The notes beneath the pieces are model-generated. The model did no database searches, had not been told where the DNA came from, and was given only the letters and a program-made list of their open reading frames with translations. Shown piece after piece: positions 34,209 to 42,976 of a stretch of DNA of 64,000 bases (position 1 is the first letter of the stretch; each line of letters opens with the position of its first letter). Source of the stretch: Pseudarthrobacter sp. NBSH8 (GTDB taxonomy: Bacteria > Actinomycetota > Actinomycetes > Actinomycetales > Micrococcaceae). The translations under genes were made by a program, and so were the position numbers. The stretch is from positions 434,001 through 498,000 of the forward strand of contig NZ_CP043178.1 of assembly GCF_014217545.1 (NCBI RefSeq), given 5' to 3'.

Positions 34209-35476
34209 GCGTCGTCCCGGGTGCTCTGCTGCGCTGGTGGCGCTGACTGCACCCGAACCGGTACTTGTGCGGCCACAATGGTCCCTTCGCCGGGGATGCT
34301 TTCAACCGAGAATACGCCGCCCAGCTGCTCCACACGCTGGCGCATGGCCCGCAGCCCGTATCCTCCGGCGTCCGACGGCGGTGCTGCCGCCGACGGGTCA
34401 AAGCCTGTTCCGTCGTCGTAGATGTCAAGGGTGACCGAGTCAGGAAGGAACCCCAGCGTCAGGGTTGTGGTGGTGGCGTGCGCGTGCTGCTGGATGTTCG
34501 CGGCCGCGCTTTGGACAACCCGCAACAGGGTGTGCCGGACTTCCGGAGGAACGTCCCCCGGCTCGCCGGTGACCAGGAGCCGGGCGTACGGGACGTACTG
34601 GGCGGCCGCTTGGTGCAAGGCCTCGGGAAGCGGCGACGCGTCAAGGCCCGGGGCGGCGAGCTCGTGGACCAGGCTGCGGGTCTCGGAGAGGTTCCGGCGT
34701 AGCAGCTCCGTAGCCTGGCTGAGCTCCTGGCGCGATGCCTGGCCTGGCCACGAACGGCCAGCGGCTTCGAGGAGCAGCAGGCTGCTGGCCAGGCCCTGCG
34801 TCACGGTGTCGTGGATCTCCCGCGATATCCGTTCGCGTTCGGCGATGGTGCCGGCCCGGCGCTCGCTGGCCGCCAGCTGACCCTGTGCCAGCGAAACCTC
34901 GGCATGGAGGCGCCGCTGTTCCGCGGCATCGTGCTCGATCCGGTCATGGATCAGCGTCAGCATCACGCCCACGGCGAGCGGCCCCAGCAGCATCGCGAGG
35001 TCCGTCCCGTCGCTGAGCCGGAACAGCCCGACGGCGGTGGCGGCCGCCGTTGCGCCCGCCGCCACGTAGCCTACAGTGCCCGTAAAGACGGTGCGGCACA
35101 GGAAGAAGATCGCAAAGGAACACCACGCAAAGCTGGGTGCGGCAACGACCAGCACAGCCCACGCGGCCACAAACACGAGCATCCAGACTGCCCACGGCCG
35201 TCTCTGCCGGGCCAGTACGGCGATTACCGCGTACAGGGCGCACACCGCTGCTGCCAGTCCGAGGACCAGCAGGTTGTCCGGCAGGCTGTGCCGCATTACA
35301 TAGCGGACGGCCGACGCGACAAGCAGGACAGCGAAGCCCAGGTGGACGGCGGTGTCGATCCGGCCGAACCGGCCAGCTGCCGGGGCAGGCGAGGCAGGCT
35401 TGGCAGGGAGGGCGGATCCGGTGGTCGGTGGGGACCCGGCGGTCAGGGTTTTGCGGGGAGTGGCTGGGGAGGGCAT
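34205..35476 (-). CDS. Sensor histidine kinase (HisKA_3, NarL partner type)
   Basis: The 423-aa membrane kinase has a Pro/Ala-rich leader, about five or six hydrophobic segments (residues 43-178), a coiled-coil segment, and the DHp helix with phospho-His222 in R-E-I-H-D-T-V-T-Q-G-L. A HATPase domain follows with A-A-N-I-Q-Q-H-A (N box), D-D-G-T-G-F-D and Y-G-L-R-A-M-R-Q-R (G boxes). Many segments sit within the membrane with no large sensor domain, so the signal may be read through a partner protein. The HbpS-like secreted protein is divergently encoded, as in the SenS-SenR/HbpS system of Streptomyces. Confidence 0.93.
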   Translation of the reverse strand: MPSPATPRKTLTAGSPPTTGSALPAKPASPAPAAGRFGRIDTAVHLGFAVLLVASAVRYVMRHSLPDNLLVLGLAAAVCALYAVIAVLARQRRPWAVWMLVFVAAWAVLVVAAPSFAWCSFAIFFLCRTVFTGTVGYVAAGATAAATAVGLFRLSDGTDLAMLLGPLAVGVMLTLIHDRIEHDAAEQRRLHAEVSLAQGQLAASERRAGTIAERERISREIHDTVTQGLASSLLLLEAAGRSWPGQASRQELSQATELLRRNLSETRSLVHELAAPGLDASPLPEALHQAAAQYVPYARLLVTGEPGDVPPEVRHTLLRVVQSAAANIQQHAHATTTTLTLGFLPDSVTLDIYDDGTGFDPSAAAPPSDAGGYGLRAMRQRVEQLGGVFSVESIPGEGTIVAAQVPVRVQSAPPAQQSTRDDA

Positions 35477-35691
35477 GGGGTCCGGTTCAGGTCAGGAGTG
35501 TTCCTATCCCATGCTATTGCCCGCGCCCTTACTGGTCACTCAGCCTTTTGGCTGATGCCGCTGGCCTTCCGGGGGAGCCGGGCGTAGCCGAAGGCCCGAT
35601 GTTTGTTCCGACTGGCCTGGACAGGATGGATGGAGCCGATGCCCGTCAGGGCATCCCGCCAACGTGGGCCCATTAATCCAAGGAGATCACC

Positions 35692-36285
35692 GTGAAGAAG
35701 TCCAACAAGATTGCCGCCGCTGCCGCCGCCGGAGCTTTGCTGCTGACCGGAGGGCTGACCGTTGCAGCTAATGCCGGGACCAGCCAAGTGGCCGCCCCTG
35801 CCGCCGCCCCTGCTGCGGTACCCGCCGTCGACATCCCGCAGGCGCCGGAAACCGTCGTGGCGCAGAACCGCATCACCGTGGGCGCCTCTTCCGAAGCAGT
35901 CCGGGCAGCCCTCGCCAAATGCCAGGCGGACAGGCTGCCTTTCGTTACGGTGGCCCTGGTGGACAGGTTCGGCACCGTCCAGGCACTCCTGCGCGGGGAC
36001 AATGCCGCCGAACACACAATCGAAGCAGCCAAGCAGAAGGCCTACACCGCGGCTGCGTTCGGTGCGCCGACGAGCGAGCTGGCCAAGCGCGTCAACGGCA
36101 ACGGGCCCAGCATTGCGGACCTCCCCGGCACCCTGTTCCTCGCCGGTGGCGTCCCGCTTAAGGTGAACGGTGTGTCCGTGGCAGGGATCGGAGTGGGCGG
36201 CGCCCCCGACGGCACTCTGGACGAGGCCTGCGCCACCGCCGGCGCCGAGGCTATCGCCGCGCTGGCAGCCAGCCCGGCCAAGTAG
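35692..36285 (+). CDS. GlcG/HbpS-family secreted heme-binding-like protein
   Basis: The 197-aa protein has a Sec signal peptide (about 1-29, ending A-N-A) and a GlcG/HbpS domain: V-A-L-V-D-R-F-G-T-V-Q-A-L, K-A-Y-T-A-A-A-F-G-A-P-T and G-V-P-L-K-V-N-G-V-S-V-A-G-I-G-V-G-G. In Streptomyces, HbpS is an extracellular heme-degrading protein that modulates the SenS kinase. The GTG start follows CCAAGGAGA. The adjacent, divergent two-component genes make the same pairing plausible here; heme binding itself is family inference. Confidence 0.88.
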   Translation: MKKSNKIAAAAAAGALLLTGGLTVAANAGTSQVAAPAAAPAAVPAVDIPQAPETVVAQNRITVGASSEAVRAALAKCQADRLPFVTVALVDRFGTVQALLRGDNAAEHTIEAAKQKAYTAAAFGAPTSELAKRVNGNGPSIADLPGTLFLAGGVPLKVNGVSVAGIGVGGAPDGTLDEACATAGAEAIAALAASPAK

Positions 36286-36295
36286 GCTCGGCTCC

Positions 36296-37009
36296 ATGAG
36301 ACGGTTCAGGACCTGGCGCCGGGCACGCAGGGCCGCGGCGGTACTCGCGCTCGCGGCTGGGGTTGCATTGTGCCTGGCCGCCTGCCAGGCGGGTCCCGGT
36401 GAGCCGCAGCGGCTGGAGTCGCCGCCGTCGTACGTCCTGGTCAACCCGGGCAGCCCGCAACCGTCCGGACCGTCCACACCGGCAGCCACCACGGCGCCAG
36501 TGCTGCCCGGCGAAGCGCAGGCACAGCTTGACCAGGAACTGGTCGCCGCCGCGAAGGCGAACAACGTGGCGCTGGTGGGTGAACTCATCGGCCGCGGCGG
36601 CAATGTGAACGCCAAGGACGCCATCCAGGATTCAGCGTTCCTCTATGCCGGGGCCGAGGGATTCAACGACGTTCTCCAGCTGACGCTGGCGGCCGGAGCG
36701 GACGTTGCCAGCACCAACCGGTATGGCGGAACCGCGCTGATTCCCGCGAGCGAGCACGGCCACGTGGAGACGGTCCGCATCCTCCTGGCTGCCAGGGTGC
36801 CCGTGAACCATGTGAACAACCTGGGCTGGACCGCCATGCAGGAGAGCATCCTGCTCAACAACGGCGGGCCCCGGCAGCAGGACGTAGTCCGGCTGCTGTT
36901 GGAGGCCGGCGGGGACCCGAACATCAGGGATCCCCAGGGACGGACCGCCCTGGAGAACGCCGAACGCCTGGGCTTTGTGGAGATCGCCAACCTGATTCGG
37001 GCAGGCTAG
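36296..37009 (+). CDS. Ankyrin-repeat lipoprotein
   Basis: The 237-aa protein has a basic N terminus (R-R-F-R-T-W-R-R-A-R-R), a hydrophobic signal and the lipobox L-A-A-C, so it should be lipid-anchored outside the cell. A Pro/Ser/Thr-rich linker precedes four to five ankyrin repeats (about 85-237, for example V-N-A-K-D, G-G-T-A-L-I-P-A-S-E-H-G-H-V-E, D-P-N-I-R-D-P-Q-G-R-T-A-L). ATG 36296 lies 7 nt after TAGGCT (36283-36288) without a ribosome site, suggesting a leaderless message. Its binding partner is unknown. Confidence 0.88.
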   Translation: MRRFRTWRRARRAAAVLALAAGVALCLAACQAGPGEPQRLESPPSYVLVNPGSPQPSGPSTPAATTAPVLPGEAQAQLDQELVAAAKANNVALVGELIGRGGNVNAKDAIQDSAFLYAGAEGFNDVLQLTLAAGADVASTNRYGGTALIPASEHGHVETVRILLAARVPVNHVNNLGWTAMQESILLNNGGPRQQDVVRLLLEAGGDPNIRDPQGRTALENAERLGFVEIANLIRAG

Positions 37010-37021
37010 CCCCCCTAAATC

Positions 37022-37084
37022 CAACGCGGGGTCAGATTTGGCCCGATAATCTGATCTGCAAGGGCGTAATGTGACCCCGCGTTG
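37022..37084. repeat. Intergenic nested inverted repeat (possible bidirectional terminator)
   Basis: A perfect 13-bp inverted repeat, CAACGCGGGGTCA (37022-37034) and TGACCCCGCGTTG (37072-37084), encloses a second hairpin CAGATT...AATCTG (37033-37053). It fills the gap between two convergent genes (ankyrin protein and thiolase). It lacks T tracts, so it may act as a folding element, or it may be a copy of a mobile repeat. Confidence 0.7.
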
Positions 37085-37088
37085 CTTC

Positions 37089-38285
37089 TTAGACGGCCTC
37101 GAGGACGCTGACGTAGTTGGCGATGCCAACGCCACCCATGTTCTGCACCGCAGCCCGACGCGGGTTGGCCAGCTGCATCGCTCCGGCCGTGCCGGTGAGC
37201 TGCATGGCGGCGATGACGTGCTGGGAGACACCGGTGGCGCCGACGGGGTGGCCCTTGGCCTTCAGCCCGCCGGAGACGTTGACCGGCAGCTTGCCGTCCT
37301 TGAAGACCCAGCCTTCCTCGATGGCGCGGGCGCCCTGGCCCGGCTCGGTCAGTCCCATGGCCTCGTACATCAGCAGCTCGGCGATGGTGAAGCAGTCGTG
37401 GACCTCAGCGAAGTCCAGGTCTTCAAGCCCGACGCCGGCCATCCCCAGCGCGCGCTGCCAGGACACCCGGGTGGCGGCGAAGGCGGTGGGGTCCCGCCGT
37501 TCGGCCGGAAAGAAGTCGTTCGCGTGGCCAAAACCGGCGAGCCTTACCGGCTGAGCCGCTCCGCCGGTCGGTGAGCCGGAGAGTACAACGGCGGCGGCGC
37601 CGTCGGACACGGGGGAGCAGTCGGTGCGACGCAGGGGATCGGCCACCATGGGGTTCTTGTCTGAAATGGTGCGGCAGAACTCCTCGCCGAGGTCCTTGCG
37701 GAGCTGGGCGTAGGGGTTGTCCACGCCGTTGCGGTGGTTCTTGGCCGCGATGGAGCCAAGCACGTCGCCCAGCTTTCCGTCGCCGCGGCCATAGCGCTTG
37801 TCGTAGTGCTTGGCGACGTCCGCGAACAGGCCTGTAAAGCCGGTGGTAGACGTCTGGCCGGCCATGTCGTAGTCAGCGCCCAGCAGGGCGGCCCCCACAA
37901 CGTCGGCACCGGCGTGGGTCATTTTCTCTGCGCCGATCACCAGGACGGTTTTGGCAGTACCGGCCAACAGGGCTTTAGTACCCTGCTGGAACGCCGCCGA
38001 GCCGGAGGCGCAGGCGTTCTCCACCCGGGTGGCCGCGACGTTGGCCAGGTCCGGCGAGACCTGCAGCGCCAGGGACGACGGGAAGGCCAGCGGCATCATG
38101 CCGGAGTTGAACTGGCCCAGGTAGATCTCGTCGATCTGGCCAGCCTCGATCCCGGCGTTGCTGATGGCTTCGGTGGCCACCTGGACGATCAGGGACTCTA
38201 GGGTCTCGTCGGTGAGCTTGCCGAACCGGCTGTGACCCCAGCCGGCGAGCAGGACATCCTTGCCAAACTGTTCCTTCAGGCTCAT
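37089..38285 (-). CDS. Thiolase-family acetyl-CoA acetyltransferase (SCP-x-like)
   Basis: The 398-aa thiolase has the nucleophile Cys in [12 protein letters not shown], active-site His in V-H-D-C-F-T, and the C-terminal [14 protein letters not shown]. The pattern is that of the SCP-x/lipid-transfer thiolases rather than classical biosynthetic PhbA. Its start overlaps the scoB-like stop by 4 nt, and it forms one operon with the two CoA-transferase subunits. It should cleave a 3-ketoacyl-CoA formed by that transferase. Confidence 0.9.
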   Translation of the reverse strand: MSLKEQFGKDVLLAGWGHSRFGKLTDETLESLIVQVATEAISNAGIEAGQIDEIYLGQFNSGMMPLAFPSSLALQVSPDLANVAATRVENACASGSAAFQQGTKALLAGTAKTVLVIGAEKMTHAGADVVGAALLGADYDMAGQTSTTGFTGLFADVAKHYDKRYGRGDGKLGDVLGSIAAKNHRNGVDNPYAQLRKDLGEEFCRTISDKNPMVADPLRRTDCSPVSDGAAAVVLSGSPTGGAAQPVRLAGFGHANDFFPAERRDPTAFAATRVSWQRALGMAGVGLEDLDFAEVHDCFTIAELLMYEAMGLTEPGQGARAIEEGWVFKDGKLPVNVSGGLKAKGHPVGATGVSQHVIAAMQLTGTAGAMQLANPRRAAVQNMGGVGIANYVSVLEAV

Positions 38286-38989
38286 GCCGTGGCTCCTTCC
38301 AGTGTTGCTTCGTTCAGTGCCGCGTCCAAGGCGACGGTGAACGCGGCGTCGGTCTTTTCACGGATTTCCTCCACGGTGACCCCCAGCGCAAGGCGGGTCA
38401 GCGTGAGCTGCCGTCCGCCGTCGTCGTCCGCTTCTTGTTCGGTCTTCACGATGTCAAAAACCGCGAGGTCGCTGATGATCCGGTCCACGCACCGCAGGCC
38501 CGTGAGCGGCAGGGTGCATTCGGTGACGATCTTCGCCGTGCCGTCCTTGGCGTTGTGCTCGGTCAGGACCAGCACGCGCGGCGTTCCGGCAACGAGGTCC
38601 ATGGCGCCACCCATGCCCTTGACCATTCTTCCGGGGATGGTCCAGTTGGCGAGGTCGCCGTTGCCGGAGACCTGCATGGCGCCCAGGATGGCCACCTTGA
38701 CGTGGCCGCCGCGGATCATCCCGAACGATGTGGCGGAATCGAAGATGCTGCCGCCGGGCAGGACCGTGACGGTCTGCTTGCCGGCGTTGATGAGGTCGGC
38801 GTCTTCCTCGCCCTCATAGGGGAACGGGCCCATGCCGAGCAGTCCGTTTTCGCTCTGCAGGATCACGCGGACGCCGTCGGGCAGGTTGTTGGCCACCAGC
38901 GTGGGGATGCCGATGCCCAGGTTCACGTAGTCGCCGTCGTTCAGTTCCTCGGCCGCGATGGCAGCCATTTCATCCCTGGTCCAGGCCAT
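38282..38989 (-). CDS. scoB: 3-oxoacid CoA-transferase subunit B
   Basis: The 235-aa subunit has the catalytic Glu in [19 protein letters not shown] near the start and G-A-M-D-L-V. It pairs with the upstream subunit A gene to move CoA from succinyl-CoA to acetoacetate or another 3-oxoacid. Sequence is nearer ScoB than PcaJ, but substrate cannot be proven. A ribosome site (AAGGAGA) precedes the ATG. Confidence 0.9.
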   Translation of the reverse strand: MAWTRDEMAAIAAEELNDGDYVNLGIGIPTLVANNLPDGVRVILQSENGLLGMGPFPYEGEEDADLINAGKQTVTVLPGGSIFDSATSFGMIRGGHVKVAILGAMQVSGNGDLANWTIPGRMVKGMGGAMDLVAGTPRVLVLTEHNAKDGTAKIVTECTLPLTGLRCVDRIISDLAVFDIVKTEQEADDDGGRQLTLTRLALGVTVEEIREKTDAAFTVALDAALNEATLEGATA

Positions 38990-39066
38990 GGGTTCTCCTT
39001 GGGGTTCAAAGTTTTGTGGGGCTTAAGTGTTCGTTCGCGCTGCGGATTGGTTCAGGCTGTAGCCGT

Positions 39067-39786
39067 TCAGGCGGAGACTGGTGCCGCTCCCCGGGTGCGG
39101 ACGGTGCGCTGTTCGATGTCCTTCACCCGGCCGCTCGCCTGGACCAGGTGCTGGACGTACACGCCCGGCGTGATGATTTGGTTCGGATCCAGGGCGCCCG
39201 CCTCCACGATGACTTCAGCTTCGGCGATGGTCACCAGGCCTGCGGTGGCCACCACGGGGTTGAAGTTCCGGGCCGTGAAGCGGTAGATCAGGTTCCCCTC
39301 CGTGTCCGCGGTGTGCGCGTGGACCAGTGCGACGTCGGCGCGGATGGCGCGCTCCTGGACGTACGTTTCGCCGTCGAACTCTGCCAGCGGTTTTCCTTCC
39401 GCGACCAGCGTCCCCACGCCGGTCTTGGTGTAGAAGGCGGGGATGCCGGCGCCGCCGGCGCGGAGGCGCTCGGCCAGGGTGCCCTGCGGCGTGAACTCCA
39501 CCTCAAGCAGGCCCGCGAGGTACTGCTCGGCGAAGAGTTTGTTCTCGCCGACATACGATGCGATCACTTTGCGGACCTGGCCGGCTTCGATCAGCACACC
39601 CAGGCCCTTGCCGTCCACGCCCATGTTGTTCGACACGACGGTCAGATCACGCACGCCGGAATCGCGCACGGCCTCGATGAGGTCGGCCGGGATGCCGCTC
39701 AGGCCAAAGCCGCCGACGGCGAGCGTCATGCCGTCCCGGATCACTTCGGCCAGGGCAGCGGCGGCGTTGGATTTCAGTTTGGACAT
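39067..39786 (-). CDS. scoA: 3-oxoacid CoA-transferase subunit A
   Basis: The 239-aa subunit has G-G-F-G-L-S-G-I-P near the N terminus, V-V-S-N-N-M-G-V-D, S-Y-V-G-E-N, P-Q-G-T-L-A-E-R-L-R-A-G-G-A-G-I-P-A-F-Y-T and T-A-R-N-F-N. These match succinyl-CoA:3-ketoacid CoA-transferase alpha rather than PcaI (which has S-F-P-R instead of S-Y-V-G-E-N). It is first in the operon with subunit B and thiolase. An IclR operator lies 42 nt upstream of its ATG. Confidence 0.92.
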   Translation of the reverse strand: MSKLKSNAAAALAEVIRDGMTLAVGGFGLSGIPADLIEAVRDSGVRDLTVVSNNMGVDGKGLGVLIEAGQVRKVIASYVGENKLFAEQYLAGLLEVEFTPQGTLAERLRAGGAGIPAFYTKTGVGTLVAEGKPLAEFDGETYVQERAIRADVALVHAHTADTEGNLIYRFTARNFNPVVATAGLVTIAEAEVIVEAGALDPNQIITPGVYVQHLVQASGRVKDIEQRTVRTRGAAPVSA

Positions 39787-39827
39787 TCCGTCTCCTCGTC
39801 ATCGAGCGTGCAGAGCCGTTCGGGGTA

Positions 39828-39840
39828 TCCACTTTGTGGA
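39828..39840. promoter_or_regulatory. IclR-type operator before scoA
   Basis: TCCACTTTGTGGA is an inverted repeat (TCCAC-N3-GTGGA) that lies 42 nt before the scoA start. It is the twin of the site at 39947-39959 beside the IclR gene. Confidence 0.75.
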
Positions 39841-39946
39841 CATATGGCCTGATGAAGGAGCTTAGGGCGCTCGCGAAAGCTGGTCAACGGCGTGATCCGC
39901 CCAGCAGGGAATATATTTCACAGCGTGGACGCTAAGCTTGGAGGTG

Positions 39947-39959
39947 TCCACATTGTGGA
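39947..39959. promoter_or_regulatory. IclR-type operator before the IclR gene
   Basis: TCCACATTGTGGA has the same TCCAC-N3-GTGGA arrangement as the site before scoA, and it overlaps the region just upstream of the regulator's start codons. This suggests autoregulation by the IclR protein. Confidence 0.75.
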
Positions 39960-39985
39960 GGATTTCTTGAAATTTGGTGAGTGGA

Positions 39986-40756
39986 ATGACAAATCCAGTC
40001 CAAGGGGCGCAAGTGGTGGGGCGCGTCGCCTCACTGCTCCGGCTTGTCGGCCGGAAGCCCGAGGGCAGCTCGATTTCCGGGCTGGTCCGGGAGTCGGGGC
40101 TGACCCGTCCCACCGTCCACCGGCTCCTGGCCTCCCTTGCCGCGGAGGGCCTTCTGGACCACGATACCCACAGCGGAAACTGGATCCTGGGCCCGGAGAT
40201 TTTCCTGCTGGGATCAGTGGCGGCGGCCCGCTTCCCGTTCGAGGACCTGGCGCGGCCAAGCCTTCGCCGGCTGGCGGAGGAGACCGGTGAGAGCGCCTTC
40301 TATTCCATCCGCAGGGGCCAGGAGACGGTCTGTGTGCTGCGGGAAGAGGGAAGCTTCCCGGTACGCTCCTTTGTGCTGCATGAGGGAGTCCGTTTTCCGC
40401 TGGGCGTGGCCTCGGCCGGGACTGCGATCATGGCGTTCCTCCCGGACGAGGAACAGGACGCCATCCTGTCCGGCTGGGACGGGCACGCCGGCGGTTTCGC
40501 AGCAGGCCACAGCCTGGATGTGCTCCGCCGGAATCTGGAACGGACCCGGCTGCATGGCTTTGCCGTGAATCCCGGCCTGGTGCTTGAAGGCAGCTGGGGC
40601 ATGGGGGCTGCCGTGTTCGACCAGCTGGGCAGGCCGGTCGGCGCCCTTTCGCTCACCGGCATCGAACCCCGGTTCCGGCCGGAACGGCAGGAGCTCCTGG
40701 GTAAGCTGCTGATGGAGGAAGCCCACCGGATGACCAACAAACTGGGTGGCAGATAG
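39986..40756 (+). CDS. IclR-family regulator of the CoA-transferase operon
   Basis: The 256-aa regulator has an N-terminal winged helix (S-I-S-G-L-V-R-E-S-G-L-T-R-P-T-V-H-R-L-L) and a C-terminal IclR effector domain (V-G-V-A-S-A-G-T-A-I-M and G-A-A-V-F-D region). It is divergent from the scoA-scoB-thiolase operon and shares twin operators with it. The start is uncertain: TTG 39974 and GTG 39977 have GGAGGA 11-14 nt upstream, while ATG 39986 has only GGTGAG. I chose the ATG because N-terminal homology begins there. Confidence 0.9.
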   Translation: MTNPVQGAQVVGRVASLLRLVGRKPEGSSISGLVRESGLTRPTVHRLLASLAAEGLLDHDTHSGNWILGPEIFLLGSVAAARFPFEDLARPSLRRLAEETGESAFYSIRRGQETVCVLREEGSFPVRSFVLHEGVRFPLGVASAGTAIMAFLPDEEQDAILSGWDGHAGGFAAGHSLDVLRRNLERTRLHGFAVNPGLVLEGSWGMGAAVFDQLGRPVGALSLTGIEPRFRPERQELLGKLLMEEAHRMTNKLGGR

Positions 40757-40797
40757 TCCCGGGTTGCCGCCGCTGACCAGAAGTACCTCGGCTCAGC

Positions 40798-41619
40798 CTA
40801 TTTCCACCAGGTATCGAAGATGGTGACAGGCACGGTGCGCTTGTGGCGCGTGCGGAGGTACTTCTGCTCGATCAGCTCAGCGGCCGCTTCCGGAATCTCC
40901 CGGCCTTCCAGGTAATCGTCGATCTGGTCATAGGTCAGGCCCAGTTCGTCCTCGTCGGTACGTCCGGGCTTGCCGTCCAGGAGGTCGGCGGTGGGTACTT
41001 TTTCCCAGACGCGGGCAGGGGCGCCCAGCTCGGCGAGCAGTTCACGGTTCTGGCGCTTGTTGAGGCCGAACAGCGGCAGGATGTCCGCGCCGCCGTCGCC
41101 GAATTTCGTGAAGAACCCGGTGACGGACTCTGCGCCGTGGTCGGTGCCGATCACCAGGTAGTTGTGCTCCCCGGCCAACGCGTACTGCGCGATCATCCGC
41201 GTGCGGGCCTTGGTGTTTCCCTTGTGGAAATCGGAGATGCCGTTGCCCACCGTTTTCTCGAATTCGTCCTCGAAGCCATCCACGGCGGCGGAGATGTTGA
41301 AGGTCCATTCCGTCTTGGCCTGGATGAAGTCCAGGGCGGCCTGGGCGTCGTCTTCGTCGTGCTGGATGCCATAGGGAAGGCGGACCGCGACGAAGTTGGC
41401 CTCCACCCCCTCGGCTTCAAGCTCTTCCACGGCCAGCTGGGCCAGCCTTCCGGCGAGGGAGGAATCCAGCCCGCCCGAGATGCCCAGGACAAAGCCCTTC
41501 GTGTGGGTTGCCCGGAGGTAATCCTTCAGAAAATCCACCCGCTTACGCACCTCCCCGAAGGGGTCGATCCGGGGCTGCACGCCCATTTCTTCGATGATGG
41601 TGGCCTGGAGTTCGCGCAT
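40798..41619 (-). CDS. nadE: NH3-dependent NAD+ synthetase
   Basis: The 273-aa enzyme has the PP-loop motif S-G-G-L-D-S-S, an ADP/Mg region G-T-D-H-A-A-like (here G-T-D-H-G-A-E-S), and the [11 protein letters not shown] segment of NadE. Length fits the ammonia-dependent type (no glutaminase domain). It amidates nicotinate adenine dinucleotide in the last step of NAD synthesis. ATG 41619 lies 7 nt after TAGGCT (minus strand), which supports a leaderless transcript and this start rather than the longer frame from 41649. Confidence 0.95.
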   Translation of the reverse strand: MRELQATIIEEMGVQPRIDPFGEVRKRVDFLKDYLRATHTKGFVLGISGGLDSSLAGRLAQLAVEELEAEGVEANFVAVRLPYGIQHDEDDAQAALDFIQAKTEWTFNISAAVDGFEDEFEKTVGNGISDFHKGNTKARTRMIAQYALAGEHNYLVIGTDHGAESVTGFFTKFGDGGADILPLFGLNKRQNRELLAELGAPARVWEKVPTADLLDGKPGRTDEDELGLTYDQIDDYLEGREIPEAAAELIEQKYLRTRHKRTVPVTIFDTWWK

Positions 41620-41683
41620 GTGATCCAGCCTAGTCAGCGCTGTCAACAACGCTCAACTGTGTCCACCTGAACCTCGCACCGTT

Positions 41684-41727
41684 GAGCGCGAACGGACACT
41701 TGGGCACCCGAGCGCGAACGGACACTT
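41684..41727. repeat. Two 18-bp direct repeats
   Basis: GAGCGCGAACGGACACTT occurs at 41684-41701 and again at 41710-41727 (period 26 bp) in the gap between nadE and the LacI gene. A related inverted CGCTCAACTGTGTCC lies at 41650-41664. Function is unknown. Confidence 0.7.
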
Positions 41728-41738
41728 CGGGCCCGGGA

Positions 41739-42761
41739 CTACCGCGTTCCGGGTGCCGCTCCGGTTGAACCGCGGACGGTCAGGTGCGTGGGCATCAGCG
41801 ACCGGCTGCGGCTGCCACCGCCTGCCAGCGGGTTGAGCTGGGCCAGGAGCATGGACACGGCCACCCGGCCGGCCTGTTCGATCGGCGATGTCATGGTGGT
41901 CAGCGGGGGATTGCAGAAGTCCGCGCCAAAGATGTCGTCGCAGCCCACCACGCTGATGTCCTCCGGCACCCGGATGCCGCGTTCGCGCAGCCGCTGGAGC
42001 ATGCCGATGGCGATGAGGTCGTTGAAGGCAATACAGGCGGTGACGCCGGAGTGCACGGCAGCGTCGGCTGCGGCGGCACCCGATTGTGTCTTGGGGGCGA
42101 ACGGACCAAGCCTGCGCACGTCCACGCCGCGTTCCTCGGCGGCGGCCGCCAGTGCCGCCCAGCGAAGAGCGCTGGACTGGGACGTGAGGGGGCCGGCCAT
42201 GTAGGCGACGCGCGTGTGGCCGAGGGAAATCAGATGGTCCAGGGCCTGGCTGGTGGCGGACGGCGTGTCGATCACGACGGCGGGAACGCCAGCTACGTCG
42301 CGGTTGACGGCCACCAGGGGAATCTTAGCGGCCGCGGCCACCAGCGACTCATCAGTGAGCCTGGACGCGGCGACGATGATTCCGTCGGCGCTCTTGCGCA
42401 GCTGCTCCATGGTGGAGGCCTCCACTTCGTCGGACTCTTCAGTGTCCACGAGCAGCTGGGTGTAGCCGGCAGCCTTGAGCTGCAGCTGGGTGCCCCGGAT
42501 GAGGTCAAAATAAAAGGGATTGGTGATGTCAGGCACCAGGACGCCGACGGCGCCGGTACGGCCGGAGCTCAGGGCCTTCGCCTGGCTGTTCGGCGTGTAG
42601 TTCAGTTCGGCGGCTGCCGCTTCGATGCGGGCGCGCGTACGGATGTTTACCCGGTCCGGAGTGGAAAGTGCGCGGGACACGGTGGAGGCGGCCACGCCGC
42701 AGATCGCGGCGATGTCGTGGATGGTGGCAGGGCGGTCGGTTCCGGCTGCTTGCATCGCCAT
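41739..42761 (-). CDS. LacI-family regulator of the uronate/glycoside island (first)
   Basis: The 340-aa regulator has a helix-turn-helix at about 13-34 (T-I-H-D-I-A-A-I-C-G-V-A-A-S-T-V-S-R-A-L) and the effector domain with P-D-I-T-N-P-F-Y-F-D and the C-terminal D-D-I-F-G-A-D-F. ATG 42761 follows GAGGAG by 6 nt. It is divergent from the isomerase gene, with an island operator (42850) in between. It is clearly related to the second LacI protein at 52645; shared effector-domain motifs suggest similar or identical ligands. Confidence 0.9.
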   Translation of the reverse strand: MAMQAAGTDRPATIHDIAAICGVAASTVSRALSTPDRVNIRTRARIEAAAAELNYTPNSQAKALSSGRTGAVGVLVPDITNPFYFDLIRGTQLQLKAAGYTQLLVDTEESDEVEASTMEQLRKSADGIIVAASRLTDESLVAAAAKIPLVAVNRDVAGVPAVVIDTPSATSQALDHLISLGHTRVAYMAGPLTSQSSALRWAALAAAAEERGVDVRRLGPFAPKTQSGAAAADAAVHSGVTACIAFNDLIAIGMLQRLRERGIRVPEDISVVGCDDIFGADFCNPPLTTMTSPIEQAGRVAVSMLLAQLNPLAGGGSRSRSLMPTHLTVRGSTGAAPGTR

Positions 42762-42849
42762 GGCGCGCTCCTCACTGAACGGGATGACAGGGGCTTGTGA
42801 CGGTTGCCACAGCCCTGTAGCTCCTAGATTGCCACAACATGCAATCAGT

Positions 42850-42888
42850 TGGCAATCGGTTGTCATTGACAGTTGACGTGTCTAGACT
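42850..42888 (+). promoter_or_regulatory. Island operator O1 with overlapping promoter
   Basis: The operator is TGGCAATCGGTTGTCA (42850-42865). Its last six bases are the -35 box TTGTCA, then comes a 17-bp spacer and the -10 box TAGACT (42883-42888). It drives the isomerase/oxidoreductase pair. The same design recurs at 44923, 53745 and 56739. Confidence 0.85.
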
Positions 42889-42976
42889 TAGGACAGCACT
42901 TTTTGTGAACTGAGTCACCCGCGCGCCGGAGCGGCACCAAGGCTGTCCCGTCGCGGGCATACCCAAGGAGATTCCC

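Noticed and set aside
37022..37084. Inverted repeat as ends of an insertion sequence
   Set aside because: Only 63 bp in total with no transposase, target duplication or coding capacity.
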